DNA of 64,000 bases, taken from contig CAWDTK010000011.1 of NCBI GenBank assembly GCA_963805255.1, positions 124,001 through 188,000 of the forward strand, in the 5' to 3' direction. The notes beneath the pieces are model-generated. The model did not search any database, was not told the origin of the DNA, and was given only the letters and a program-made list of their open reading frames with translations. Positions 45,299 through 53,816 of the stretch are shown in pieces. How positions within the stretch are numbered: position 1 is the first letter of the stretch; the number at the start of each line of letters is the position of its first letter. The stretch comes from Bog-532 sp963805255. Its GTDB lineage: Bacteria > Actinomycetota > Actinomycetes > Streptosporangiales > Streptosporangiaceae. Position numbers and translations under genes: made by a program.

Positions 45299-46537
45299 TC
45301 ATGGCGTCACCACTTGTCCCTTCCCGACCACGGTGATGCCGCCGCTGGAAACCATGAAACCGCGGGCGCGGTCGTGCTTCTTGTCCACGCCGACCGTAGC
45401 GCGCTCCAGGACGACGACATGCTTGTCCAGAATCGCGTTCTGGACCACGGCCCGGCGGCTGACATGGGAATTGTGCAGTATCACTGCCCGGTCCACCTGG
45501 GAATGGCTGTCCACCCGGGTTCCCGGCGACAGGACGGCGTTACGCACCAGGCCGCCGGAGATGACGACGCCGTTGCTGATCACGCTGTCGATCGCCCGCC
45601 CCGCCCGGCCGCCTTCGTCATGCACGAGCTTGGCCGGCGGCTGCCAGGGCACCTGGGTCAGGATCGGCCACCGGTCGTTGTACAGGTTGAACACCGGATG
45701 CAACGCGCACATATCCATGTGCGCGTCGAAATAGGAATCGAGCGTCCCGACATCCGGCCAGTAGTCCACGTCGCACGCCTGGGAACCGGGAACTTTGTTC
45801 TGCAGGAAGTCATAGACGTGTGCGGCGCCCTGTCGCACCAGCATCGGGATGATGTCGCCGCCGATGCTGTGCCCGCTGCCGTCATCGGCTGCGTCCTTCT
45901 TCAGCGCCTCCACCAGCACATCCCGGTCGAACAGGTAGTTGCCCGTAGACGCGAATGCCTCATCCGGCTGGCCCGGCCGCCCCGGCGGGTCGGCAGGCTT
46001 TTCCAGGAACGCCTTGATGCGGTGCCCGTCCGGCGCGGTCTGCACCACGCCGAAGTCCGTCGCCCGCATCCTCGGTACAGGGATCGCCGCCACCGTGACT
46101 CCCGCGCCCCAGGCCGTGTGCTGGCCGATCATCTGCATCGGGTCCATCCGGTACACATGATCGGCCCCGAAGACCGCCACGAGGTCGGGCCGGTCGTCAT
46201 CGATGAGGTTCAGCGACTGGTAGATCGCATCCGCCGAGCCGGCCTGCCAGCGCGGGCCGAGCCGCTGCTGCGCCGGGACCGGCGTCACATATTCGTCTAG
46301 CAGGCTGTTCAGCCGCCAGGTGGTGGTGATATGCCGGTCCAGACTGTGGCTCTTGTACTGGGTAAGGACGCAGATCCGGCGGATACCCCCATGGACCAGA
46401 TTGGACAACGCAAAATCCACCAGCCGGTACAGGCCGCCGAAGGGAACAGCTGCTTTGGCCCGGTCCGCGGTCAAAGGCGCAAGGCGCTTACCCGCCCCGC
46501 CCGCCAGAATCATTCCCAGGATTCGCTGTCCAGCCAT
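45299..46537 (-). CDS. glgC: Glucose-1-phosphate adenylyltransferase
   Basis: 412 residues. N-terminal nucleotidyltransferase: MILAGGAGKRLAPLTADRAK, the allosteric and ATP motif AVPFGGLYRLVDFALSNLVH, GSADAIYQSLNLI, FGADHVYRMD and FLEKP. The C-terminal left-handed β-helix (SVISNGVVISGGLVRNAVLS) is complete. It makes ADP-glucose for glycogen or maltosyl-phosphate metabolism. ATG at 46537 follows GGAGGTGAAGAG. Convergent with the truncated SRPBCC gene. Confidence 0.96.
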   Translation of the reverse strand: MAGQRILGMILAGGAGKRLAPLTADRAKAAVPFGGLYRLVDFALSNLVHGGIRRICVLTQYKSHSLDRHITTTWRLNSLLDEYVTPVPAQQRLGPRWQAGSADAIYQSLNLIDDDRPDLVAVFGADHVYRMDPMQMIGQHTAWGAGVTVAAIPVPRMRATDFGVVQTAPDGHRIKAFLEKPADPPGRPGQPDEAFASTGNYLFDRDVLVEALKKDAADDGSGHSIGGDIIPMLVRQGAAHVYDFLQNKVPGSQACDVDYWPDVGTLDSYFDAHMDMCALHPVFNLYNDRWPILTQVPWQPPAKLVHDEGGRAGRAIDSVISNGVVISGGLVRNAVLSPGTRVDSHSQVDRAVILHNSHVSRRAVVQNAILDKHVVVLERATVGVDKKHDRARGFMVSSGGITVVGKGQVVTP

Positions 46538-46784
46538 CTCTTCACCTCCCGGCGCTCAGTCTCGGGTACCCCCGGCGTCCTGCAACTCCGTGCGCGAGCC
46601 ACCGCCTGCCGCGAGCAGCCGGTCTCCAGGCGAGCCCGTCCGCACACTCCGCGTGCAATTTCTAGACGGACTTTCTAGATGCCCAAATTACCCGGCTTCG
46701 AGAGCCGTCCGGCAAGGGGGGCGCGCCCGCGCCGGGCGGGCGTCCCAGCGCAGAACCCGGTCGCGAGCGCGCCAGCGGCGCCGC

Positions 46785-47242
46785 GTTAAGACGTTCGGCA
46801 CCGGTGCGCGGGGCTTCAACGTCTACGACGGGTCACTGCCGCACGCCTCGTTTGAGTCGATCACCACCCATGGTGACGGCTCCGTCGGGGTCCAGGTGAG
46901 CAAGGCCCTGCCGGTCCTGGAGATCTCTGGCGACCTGACCACCGAGGGCGGCGAGGGCCAGAGCCTCGTCAAGGGCGTGCAGGAATCGCTCAAGGCCATC
47001 GCGCTGAGCATCAAGCCCGGCGGCAACATCGGGACCATCACCATCGGCGGAGTGTCCGAACTGCCGGCGACAACGTGATCACCATGGAAATCGCCGGTGA
47101 CCTGGGGCAGGTCAAAGTCGCCAGGGGCATCACGGCAGACGGTATCGACTCCGACGCCATCCATACGCGCGGCGACATCGCGAGGCTGGACGGCCTCACC
47201 GTGCACGCCGCCCATGGCCAGGCCATCACCCGGATACCCTGA
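46785..47242 (+). pseudogene. Fragment of an actinobacterial protein of unknown function, frameshifted
   Basis: First frame: VKTFGTGARGFNVYDGSLPH, ASFESITTHGDGSVGVQVSK, ISGDLTTEGGEGQSLVKGVQ, LSIKPGGNIGTITIGG. A missing base near 47050 shifts it to SVRTAGDNVITMEIAGDLGQ, VKVARGITADGIDSDAIHTR, GDIARLDGLTVHAAHGQAI. The alternating VxIxGDL pattern suggests a right-handed β-helix of a family I recall only as hypothetical. The N-terminus is missing (no start near 46785). Probably a decayed gene at the boundary of the integrated element. Confidence 0.6.
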
Positions 47243-47637
47243 ACTGCCCGTTGTCGCGACGTGGTAAGGCTTACGCTCGGCACTTGCCACAGTGACGTTC
47301 TCGGCAAAGCATCCGGGCAGCCGGGCATGTGCCCCCAAAGTGCCCCGGTCCCTTCCTGAGCGCTGTTACGCCGCAGGTCAGCGGCGCAAGTGGCGGGCGA
47401 GCCGGCCTGTAGGCCGGGTTCTGTCACCCCTGTTTTCCTGACCGGCCCTACTCCCCCGGTATGTGTTCTGACCTGCGCATGCACGTCTCACGGCTTCTCA
47501 GTGTTTCCGGCGTGTTCCCGCTCTCTGGCGGAACTGAGCCGGAACTGGCCACCCCCACCACAAAGGCAGGCCGCCGCATGCCCTCTCTCGGCCGCGGCGG
47601 CCCTAGGCAAACCGACCTATGAGGAGGTCAATCCGCC
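47243..47637. other. Element boundary region
   Basis: Contains no supported protein gene. It holds the RNase P RNA-like 3' end at 47392-47425 and the ribosome site (GAGGAGGTC) of the next gene at 47622-47630. Confidence 0.5.
47392..47425 (-). ncRNA. Displaced 3' end of RNase P RNA gene, probable att site
   Basis: On the minus strand GACAGAACCCGGCCTACAGG then CCGGCTCGCCCGCC. This matches the conserved 3' end of bacterial class A RNase P RNA (GACAGAACCCGGCNTACAGGCCGACTCG in actinomycetes). The rest of the 380-400-nt RNA is absent upstream; element genes occupy that place. A short 3' duplicate of an RNA gene at the edge of mobile-element genes is what site-specific integration leaves behind, with the intact gene at the opposite end. 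Confidence 0.6.
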
Positions 47638-47903
47638 ATGGCAACCACGATTCCACAACCGCTCACCGCCATCGGGCAACCGGTCCCGGTCGAGGCGGCC
47701 GAGCGCGTGCGGCTGGCGAACTGCCGCAGTGCTGGCAGCGTCCCGGGCCCGCGTGCACCGTCAGCGGCGTGCCCGGTGACCACCTGGCCCGCTGGCAGCG
47801 CGCCAAGCGCCCTGGCCTGATCACTCGCGCCGAGCTGGCGGCCGTGGTCGCCGGGCTCGACGTGATCGCCGCGCACGTGATCATCCGGGACGGTGCCCGG
47901 TGA
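47638..47903 (+). pseudogene. AICE small zinc-binding protein, frameshifted
   Basis: Starts MATTIPQPLTAIGQPVPVEA, AERVRLANCR. One missing C near 47722 would continue as QCWQRPGPACTVSGVPGDHL, ARWQRAKRPGLITRAELAAV, VAGLDVIAAHVIIRDGAR. The intact protein would have about 88 residues with C-xx-C/H pairs; similar small proteins are common in Streptomyces integrative elements beside transfer genes. It has a strong ribosome site (GGAGG) and its stop overlaps the next GTG. Function unknown. Confidence 0.65.
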
Positions 47904-48449
47904 GCGCGGAGCTATCCGCCCGCCGGACAGCGGCCGCGGCGGTGCTAGCCGACTACCAGGCCGAGCTGACGTCGGCGCCGCTGAGCAAGCCTCCCGGCCG
48001 GGAGTGGATGCTGCGGCTCGCGTCAGTGCTTGAGGACCTGCTAGCCGCACGACGAGGACGGCGAGGACGACGGCACCGAGCCCCACTGTGCCGAGTGCGG
48101 TCACTGGATCGGCATGTTCTTCGGCCTGGAGGGCTGGCGGCACTTCCGCGGCGACCCGGCACCCGGCGGAAAGCGCGAGCTGTACGACGCCGGCCACGAG
48201 GCCGCGCCCGTCTGGTGCGAGCCGCCCGGCCGGGCCGTCTCCCCAGCGGACGCCGTGATCATCCGCGCGGCCCTGGCCGATGCCGAGGCGTACCGCCGCG
48301 AGCGGGCCTGGGCGTGGTGCGCGGACTGCCAGCAGCGCCCGGCCGGGGCGTGCGAGTCTCATCTCGACGACCTTGGCCAGGCCGGCGCCTACCGGGGCTT
48401 GGCCGCTGAACTCGCCCGCGTCCTGCCACGCAAGGAAGGCCTGTCATGA
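47900..48449 (+). pseudogene. AICE protein with zinc-binding motifs, frameshifted
   Basis: N-terminal frame: SAELSARRTAAAAVLADYQA then LRLASVLEDLLAA. Near 48048 the frame shifts to DEDGEDDGTEPHCAECGHWI, GMFFGLEGWRHFRGDPAP, and ends WCADCQQRPAGACESHLDDL…RVLPRKEGLS. CAEC and CADC…C..H suggest bound zinc. About 183 residues when repaired. Linked by a 4-bp GTGA overlap to the previous gene and an ATGA overlap to the next, so it is part of one operon. No known biochemical role. Confidence 0.65.
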
Positions 48450-48769
48450 GCGATCACGACCATTACGGCGAGTACGCCGAGCTGCGGCACCGTCACCGCG
48501 ACCTTGAGCGCGACGACCAGGACCTGCGGCGGGAGATTCAGAGCCTATGGGAGGCTTTCCGCGAGTCTGCGCGGCGACCTGGAAGACGCATTCACGCGCA
48601 TCAGTGCACTGGATGCCAAAGGCCCAGCAACTTCAGCAAGAAACCGGCCTCGCCGCGTCCCACCTCGCCAATTCCGGCCCAGAGCGGGGAGATCCGCTCG
48701 GACCCCCCAGCGCGTCGGCACTGCGGCCAGGCAGCCGACCCGCTGGCCGAGGCGCACCACCTTGATCGG
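48446..48769 (+). pseudogene. AICE coiled-coil protein, frameshifted
   Basis: Starts MSDHDHYGEYAELRHRHRDL then ERDDQDLRREIQSLWEAF, a charged helix with heptads. A different frame continues LRGDLEDAFTRISALDA and a third has AQQLQQETGLAASHLANSG. At least two indels are needed to join them. Similar short coiled-coil proteins precede DUF2637 (SpdB-like) genes in AICEs. Boundaries approximate. Confidence 0.5.
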
Positions 48770-49151
48770 ATGCAGGTAGTGAGCACGACCGGCATCCTGG
48801 ACGGGCCCCGCCGCGTTGCCCTGGTTGCCATCGCGATCCTGGTCGCCGCGGCGTCCCTGGTCAGCTTCGCCGAGTCCTACCGGGGCCTGTACCTGTGGGC
48901 GCATCACCACGGCCTGGCCGGGCCGTGGGCCATCTTGTGGCCGCTACAGGTGGACGTGTTCATCGCGGTCGGCGAGCTGGCGCTGTTTATCGCCCTGGTG
49001 GACCGATGGGAGCCGCAGTCGAGGACGGCCGCGTGAACAGTCACTTTCACCGGGCTCGGCGTCTCCGTGGCAGGGAACGTCGGCCACGTCAACGGGCACT
49101 CGCCGACCGCCCGGGCGACCGCCACCATCCCGCCGCTGGCCGCCGCGACCC
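48770..49151 (+). pseudogene. DUF2637 (SpdB-like) membrane protein with in-frame stop and lost 3' end
   Basis: Four-helix DUF2637 protein of AICE spread/transfer regions: DGPRRVALVAIAILVAAASL, VSFAESYRGLYLWAHHHGLA, GPWAILWPLQVDVFIAVGEL, ALFIALVDRWEP. At 49034-49036 a TGA replaces the expected Trp codon; the same frame then continues TVTFTGLGVSVAGNVGHVNG, HSPTARATATIPPLAAAT. At about 49151 the gene is cut off by the IS5-family relic. ATG at 48770 or GTG at 48779 is the start. Dead. Confidence 0.75.
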
Positions 49152-49389
49152 TTTGGCTTCTTTGCCGGCGTGACGTAACCGGATCCTTGAAATCCCTTGT
49201 CTGCGATAACGGACCCAGCAAGGTCGAGAATCTCCTTCACCTCGCCTTCCAGTTTCTTCATGTCATGGTCGCATCCGGGAGCCGGGTCCGAGACGAAGAT
49301 TATATTTCCCGATTCGTCGCTGATAATGAGGCTGCCGTGGCCGGTGGTCTTGTATTTCCCGGCCCACAGCTCGGGGGGGTTCTCCCACG

Positions 49390-49397
49390 ACCAGCAC
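49390..49397. repeat. MITE target duplication, left
   Basis: ACCAGCAC, repeated at 49490-49497 on the other side of the 92-bp element. Confidence 0.9.
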
Positions 49398-49489
49398 GTA
49401 AGTATTCGGAAGTCCTGTGAGCGCGTCCGCGTTTGCGCTGGTAGACGCAGTCCTACCAGTCGGTAACCACACGATTTCCGAATACTTAC
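49398..49489. mobile_element. 92-bp miniature inverted-repeat element (MITE)
   Basis: Begins GTAAGTATTCGGAA and ends TTCCGAATACTTAC, perfect 14-bp inverted repeats that extend to 20 of 22 matching bases. It is bounded by the 8-bp direct repeat ACCAGCAC. Removing the element plus one repeat copy restores the IS5-family transposase frame (TLWPCW|SWENPPELW). It encodes no protein, so it was mobilised in trans by an unidentified transposase that makes 8-bp duplications. Confidence 0.9.
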
Positions 49490-49497
49490 ACCAGCAC
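49490..49497. repeat. MITE target duplication, right
   Basis: ACCAGCAC, matching 49390-49397. Confidence 0.9.
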
Positions 49498-49998
49498 GGC
49501 CACAACGTCCCGTCTACCAGCGCCAGCCGGCCCCTGGTCATCTGCTTCGCCTCCTCCGCGTCAGGCCAGAATTCTCCAGTAGCCTGAGCGATCAGCGGGG
49601 TGAATTCTGTGATGATGTCCGAGACGGTACCTGGGAGACTCCGAAAAGATCGGCAATGACTTCTTCGATCATATTCTGCCGCTTGTAGAGCAGCGTGACC
49701 ATGATCGCTTCCCGCAGCGAGAGGCTCTTCGGCCGTCCGATTCCCTTATCCCAGGGCTCGGGCAGGATGTCTTCGATACGCTCCTCAAGCTCATCGAGTT
49801 GTTCGGCGTTCAGTCCGAAGGTACGATGGTAACGCAACGGCTCCTCCATCGGCTGAGGGTTTTGGTTAGCACCTCCTTTCTACCGATGCGGGGAGTCGTT
49901 GTCTTTTCGGCGCGCCGGGCCGAAATTAGAACTTTAATAACAATTAAATGGAGATCCGTAAAAGATCCGACTGGAGAGTTTCTGATAACCCTCACGGC

Positions 49999-50025
49999 AA
50001 AAGAAGGCGGTCCTCATCGACCGCC
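49999..50025 (-). terminator. Intrinsic terminator next to the group II intron
   Basis: On the minus strand GGCGGTC-GATGAG-GACCGCC followed by TTCTTTT. It lies about 20 bp beyond the intron's 3' end and before the IS5-family end. Confidence 0.75.
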
Positions 50026-50080
50026 TGCCACCCCCGGCCACCGCCGGGTAGCCCCGGGGAATCTCACCCCGAGGCCCCCA

Positions 50081-50116
50081 CAGAACCGTGCTTAACAGTC
50101 TCCCGTTACACGGCTC
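50081..50116 (-). ncRNA. Group II intron domain V
   Basis: GAGCCGTGTAACGGGAGACT then GTTAAGCACGGTTCTG: the conserved catalytic hairpin, with GAGCCGTG pairing to CACGGTTC. Confidence 0.85.
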
Positions 50117-50131
50117 TTCTCACCTAATCCG

Positions 50132-51385
50132 TCAGAACTCGGTCATCCATGCCCAGTGAGCAAACAGTCCGGGCTCTCGTTTCATGAGCCCGTTCCACCA
50201 GCCTTTAGCACGCTTGAATGACCTCAGCCGCTTGAACTTCCTGCGAGCCCAGCGCACCAGGTAGGTGTTGATACGCCGCAGGAGACCGAACATCTCAGTC
50301 CGGTAGAACTTTCCGTAATAATTCATCCAGCCACGGATGACTGGATTCATCCACTCGGCAAGTCCTGCCAGATCCGAGGTGGTGCGCAGGTTAATCCGCC
50401 ACCCGCGAATAATGTGACCCTTATCTTTCAGGGCGTCCCCGCTGATCGCCGGGAGGAATGCTGCAAACATACTCCTCCCATCTCTCGTCGGAGCCTTCCT
50501 GACACGGAAGGTATACCCAAGGAACGTGAACGACGTGCACTCATAATCAAGCCGCCGCTTCCTGTCCTTGCAGTACACCACTCTGGTCTTGTCTGGATGC
50601 AATCGCAACCCGACGCTCTCCAGCCGTTGCGACAGCGCCGCCCTCACCTGGAGGGCTTGGCGTTCGGTCGCACAATGCACCACAGCATCATCAGCGAACC
50701 GTTCAAACTCGACGGCCGGGAACTCGCGCTCCAGCCACGAATCAAACGCATAGTGCATAAACAGATTAGCGAGCACGGGAGATACTGCCGATCCCTGCGG
50801 AGTACCGCATTCCCGTTCCGCCAGCCTGCCATCGGGCATCTGAAGCGGCGCTTTCAGCCACCTCTTCACATACAGCACCACCCATTTCTGGCTGGTGTTC
50901 GCCTCCACCGCCTTGACCATAAGATCATGGTCAACCGAGTCGAAGAACTTCTCGACATCAAGGTCAAGAATCCAGTCCTTCTTCCAGCACCGCTCGCGGC
51001 ACTTCGCGACCGCATCCAGCGGTGACCTTCCTGGCCGGTACCCGTAGGAGTCGTCATGGAAGATCGACTCCGTGCGCGGTTCCAGCTGCAGGGCGGCCAC
51101 TGTCTGCGCGATCCTGTCGGCGACGGTGGGCACGCCCAGCATTCTTGTGCCCCCGCCGTGCGGTTTCGGTATTTCAACTGCCCGCACCGGAGGCGGAAAA
51201 TATGTTCCCGAGGACATCCGGTTCCAGATCTTGTAGAGATTGTTCTCCAGATCGGCCTCGAAGTCCTCGATGGACACACCATCCACCCCTGCGGCACCCT
51301 TATTCCGCTTGACGCTCTTATACGCCTCCCACACCAGCCGCTTCGGTATCTGAAACGGTTTTCCTTCCGGACCTGACTTGCCCAC
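50132..51385 (-). CDS. ltrA: Group II intron-encoded reverse transcriptase/maturase
   Basis: 417 residues from GTG at 51385, which has GGGAGGAG five bases upstream and gives the usual start GKSGPEGKPFQIPKRLVWEA. RT blocks: YFPPPVRAVEIPKPHGGGTR, LGVPTVADRIAQT, DSYGYRPGRSPLDAV, WILDLDVEKFFDSVDHDLM, CGTPQGSAVSPVLANLFMHY, and the catalytic FADD (FERFADDAVVHC) instead of YADD. The C-terminal maturase domain (GIIM) includes WMNPVIRGWMNYYGKFYRTE. No HNH endonuclease domain. It splices and retro-homes its intron. Frames upstream of 51385 lie in the ribozyme. Confidence 0.93.
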   Translation of the reverse strand: MGKSGPEGKPFQIPKRLVWEAYKSVKRNKGAAGVDGVSIEDFEADLENNLYKIWNRMSSGTYFPPPVRAVEIPKPHGGGTRMLGVPTVADRIAQTVAALQLEPRTESIFHDDSYGYRPGRSPLDAVAKCRERCWKKDWILDLDVEKFFDSVDHDLMVKAVEANTSQKWVVLYVKRWLKAPLQMPDGRLAERECGTPQGSAVSPVLANLFMHYAFDSWLEREFPAVEFERFADDAVVHCATERQALQVRAALSQRLESVGLRLHPDKTRVVYCKDRKRRLDYECTSFTFLGYTFRVRKAPTRDGRSMFAAFLPAISGDALKDKGHIIRGWRINLRTTSDLAGLAEWMNPVIRGWMNYYGKFYRTEMFGLLRRINTYLVRWARRKFKRLRSFKRAKGWWNGLMKREPGLFAHWAWMTEF

Positions 51386-52072
51386 TCGTCTCCTCCCAGA
51401 GAATCCCCTGGTTGCCCGCGAGAGCAAACCCCAGATGAGCCGGCCCCTTCGCTCCGCTCCCATTACAGAAGTTTCATCACTACTACGAGCCGGTCCGCCA
51501 GCATGCGCCGCAACGGTACTCGGCGCCTCCCGGTTTCTGCCGCTCAGCGCACTCCCTCTCGCACCCGCCACCTTAAGAACAGTGCAGGTGCGGTATCAGC
51601 ACATGCCTTCCCATGTTCCGTGCAGAAGCCGCAGACCAGGCTCACGCCACCTCTATGCCGGACACCGCCTGGCCAGTAAACGGGCTCCCGCCAAGCTCAT
51701 CCCGGGGCCGCATTGACGCCCCGGTTCCGATGTCATTTCCTAAATCTCGGCACTTCATCAGCGGTTCACTTGCGTTCGTCTTCCTGGTCCCCATCTGACG
51801 GCTCTTATACCGCCTTTTCCTCAACGCTCACGACACCAGTCTTCAGCTAATGCCGCTTGAGGTGATTTGACGCCTCCCCCCGCAGGGCGACGCCAGAGAG
51901 CCACAAATCCTCCATCTTCTGCACAGCCGCACATCAAACGAGTCGTCTCCTACCGATACGACTCCTTTCCGCGCTCATGGCGCAACAATGCCGCTTAGCT
52001 TAAGTTGATCTTGGTTTGCCCTGGCGTGTCGCTGCGGGGTGTCTCGGCTGGTTGCCGGCATGATCGCGGGTT

Positions 52073-52222
52073 ATGACGCAGACTGGCAGTGTGGCTGAGG
52101 GCCGCTTGAGCGACTGGATCTCCCTGGGCGTGCTGGCGTCCTGGGTGCCGCGGGACGCGGTCGACGAGGCGGTCGAGGCGACGGGGAAGGGCGCGAAGCG
52201 GAAAGGCGGGAAGCTCCCGCCG
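52073..52222 (+). pseudogene. IS4-family transposase N-terminal fragment
   Basis: Encodes RLSDWISLGVLASWVPRDAV then DEAVEATGKGAKRKGGKLPP, the N-terminal domain of IS4-type transposases (LSD.IS.G.LA..VPRD.VDE…R.R.LP). Cut off after LPP by the second group II intron relic. No catalytic residues remain. Confidence 0.75.
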
Positions 52223-52238
52223 CCCGGCCACCACCTGT

Positions 52239-52502
52239 TGCAAAGGCAAAGAGCTGATCCGCCGGCTCCGGGCAGGCCGGTGCGAGTGGTGCGAGCAGCG
52301 CGCCGACGTACAGGCACACCACGTCCGCAGACTCGCCGACCTCGACAAACCCGGGGGGCCACGCCAACCCGAATGGGCCAAAATCATGACGAAACGGCGC
52401 AGGAAGACCCTCGTGGTATGCGCCGATTGCCACGACAAGATCCATACCGGGCAATGCGCAGGGAAACTCACGCAGCAGTCACTGGAGAGCTACGTGCGAT
52501 GA
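52239..52502 (+). pseudogene. C-terminal HNH-endonuclease end of a second group II intron protein
   Basis: A frame without a start: KGKELIRRLRAGRCEWCEQR, ADVQAHHVRRLADLDKPGGP, WAKIMTKRRRKTLVVCADCH, DKIHTGQ. CEWC…HH…CADCHDKIH is the HNH zinc/endonuclease domain at the C-terminus of group II intron reverse transcriptases. The RT part is missing. It runs into the intron's domain V and reads on the plus strand, opposite to the intact intron at 50-52 kb, so it is a different intron. Confidence 0.8.
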
Positions 52503-52577
52503 AAGTCGCCCGCGTGGTTCGGAAGGGGGGTGCGGGAAAAGGACCTGCCACAGTAGGAACCTCGCCCGCACCCTACC
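52487..52577 (+). ncRNA. Domains V-VI of the second group II intron (relic)
   Basis: Domain V: GAGCTACGTGCGATGAAAGT then CGCCCGCGTGGTTCGG, overlapping the end of the HNH fragment. Domain VI: a GGGTGCGGG…CCCGCACCC stem ending CCCTACC at about 52576. The exon directly after is the translocase gene, so this intron had inserted into that gene. Confidence 0.78.
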
Positions 52578-53816
52578 TTGTGCGAGGAACTCGCCTCCGG
52601 CCTCCGCCGTCCCCTGTCGGCGGTCTGGCTCGAAGGCGTCGCCGCCGAGCACGAGGGGCGCCTGAAACTGTGGATCGGGTTCACCGAGATGGCCAAGATG
52701 AAGCCCAAGCCGTGGCCGCTGGCCCGCTCCGGCAAAGCCGACATCTTCGGCGAGATCCCGTTCGGCACCGACCCCCGCGGTCGCCAGGTCCCCACTGAGC
52801 TTTTCGAGATGAACTGGCTGATAGGAGCCGCACCCGGCCAGGGCAAAACCTCCGCGGTCCGGGTCCTGGGCCTGGCCGCCGCGCTCGACCCGCTCGCGGA
52901 CCTGTGGGTCCACGAGCTCGCCGGGAAAGGCGACCTTGAGCCGCTCGCCCAGGTCGCCCACCGGTATACATCCGGCCTCGACGACGAGTCGATCGCCTAC
53001 TCCGCCGCGTCCCTGGCGGAGCTCCGCGCCCAGCTGGGGCGCCGGTCGGCCAAGCTGAAGGAGATCCCGCGAGACCAGCGGCCCGACGGGAAAGTCACCC
53101 GCGAGCTGGCGAAACGCTTCAGGCGGCTGCGTCCCCTGGTGTGCATCCTCGACGAGTGCCAGAACCTGTTCGCCGACCCGGACCGCGGCAAGCAGGCCGC
53201 CGACGACGCCGCTTACGTGATCCGGCTCGGCCGCGCCTACGGCATCATCCTCATCCTGTCGGCGCAGCGGCCGAACAGGGAAATGCTGCCCACGGACATC
53301 TCGGGCAACGTCACCGCCCGGTTCTGCCTCAAAGTCCCCTCCCACGTCGAGAACGACCTCATCCTCGGCACCTCGGCGCACGCTAACGGATACCGGGCGA
53401 CGGTATTCCGCGCCAAGACCGACGCCGGTCTCGGCTGGCTCAAGAGCCAGGCCGAGCCGTAGGTCGTCAAGACCTACTATCTCGACCTGCCAACCACACA
53501 GCGGATCGCCGCCCGGGCCCGCGCCATGCGCGAGCAGGCTGGTGTGCTTACCGGCTACGCGCTCGGCGAGGACGCCGACAGCACCGGCGAGGTGCGCGAC
53601 GTCCGCGCCGACCTCGCCGCGGTGATGGCCGGTGACGCCGGGCTGCACTGGGCTGAGGCCGCCGACCGGCTGGCGCAGCAGTTCCCGTCGCGGTGGGCCG
53701 GGGTGACCGCCGACTCACTGTCGGCCGAGGCGCGCGACAAGGGCATCGCCAGCGCCCTCGTCCGAAGGCCGGCCGGGGTGGCCAGGGGCGTGCGACGCCA
53801 GGACGTGGCCACGTGA
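52578..53816 (+). pseudogene. FtsK/TraB-type DNA translocase of the AICE, 5'-truncated with amber stop
   Basis: AICEs move double-stranded DNA between hyphae with one FtsK-like ATPase. Here: GKADIFGEIPFGTDPRGRQV, Walker A GAAPGQGKTSAVR, Walker B LRPLVCILDECQNLF, GRAYGIILILSAQRPNREML, and SGNVTARFCLKVPSHVENDL. At 53460-53462 a TAG stands where CAG is expected (AEP[Q]VVKTYYLDLP); the frame then continues through MREQAGVLTGYALGEDADST to a DNA-recognition-like helical tail ending at 53816. The 5' part was separated by the second group II intron and is gone. The stop overlaps the next GTG. Confidence 0.82.

Larger units (their letters stand above)
49152..49849 (-). pseudogene. IS5-family transposase, disrupted
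   Basis: N-terminal frame MEEPLRYHRTFGLNAEQLDE, SLREAIMVTLLYKRQNMIEE, VIADLFGVSQ. A missing base near 49625 shifts to TVSDIITEFTPLIAQATGEF, WPDAEEAKQMTRG. RLALVDGTLWPCW is the DDE start, then a 92-bp insertion. Beyond it comes SWENPPELWAGKYKTTGHGS, FVSDPAPGCDHDMKKLEGE and ADKGFQGSGYVTPAKKPKG. The C-terminus is lost at the junction with the DUF2637 gene. Non-functional. Confidence 0.85.
49152..49993 (-). mobile_element. IS5-family insertion sequence relic
   Basis: One end is likely GAGGGTTATCAGAAACTCTC (read on the minus strand, 49974-49993), ahead of the transposase leader. The other end is deleted at 49151/49152, fused to the DUF2637 gene. Contains a nested MITE. Confidence 0.65.
50047..51986 (-). 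mobile_element. Group II intron
   Basis: About 1.94 kb. The 5' end probably starts GTTGCGCC at 51986 (minus strand). The 5' ribozyme domains occupy about 51386-51986, the reverse-transcriptase gene sits in domain IV, domain V is at 50081-50116, and domain VI with its CCCCGGGG stem ends near 50047. The boundaries are estimates. The intron appears complete and its protein intact. Confidence 0.8.

Noticed and set aside
46823..47338. 171-codon minus-strand frame
   Set aside because: Antisense to the β-helix-like fragment whose conserved motifs read on the plus strand.
49390..49497. Transcription terminator or attenuator explanation for the inverted repeat
   Set aside because: The flanking 8-bp direct repeat and restoration of the transposase frame on removal are explained only by insertion.
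53460..53462. Programmed readthrough or reassigned TAG in the translocase gene
   Set aside because: The gene is also 5'-truncated by an intron relic, and neighbouring genes carry frameshifts, so simple decay explains the stop.
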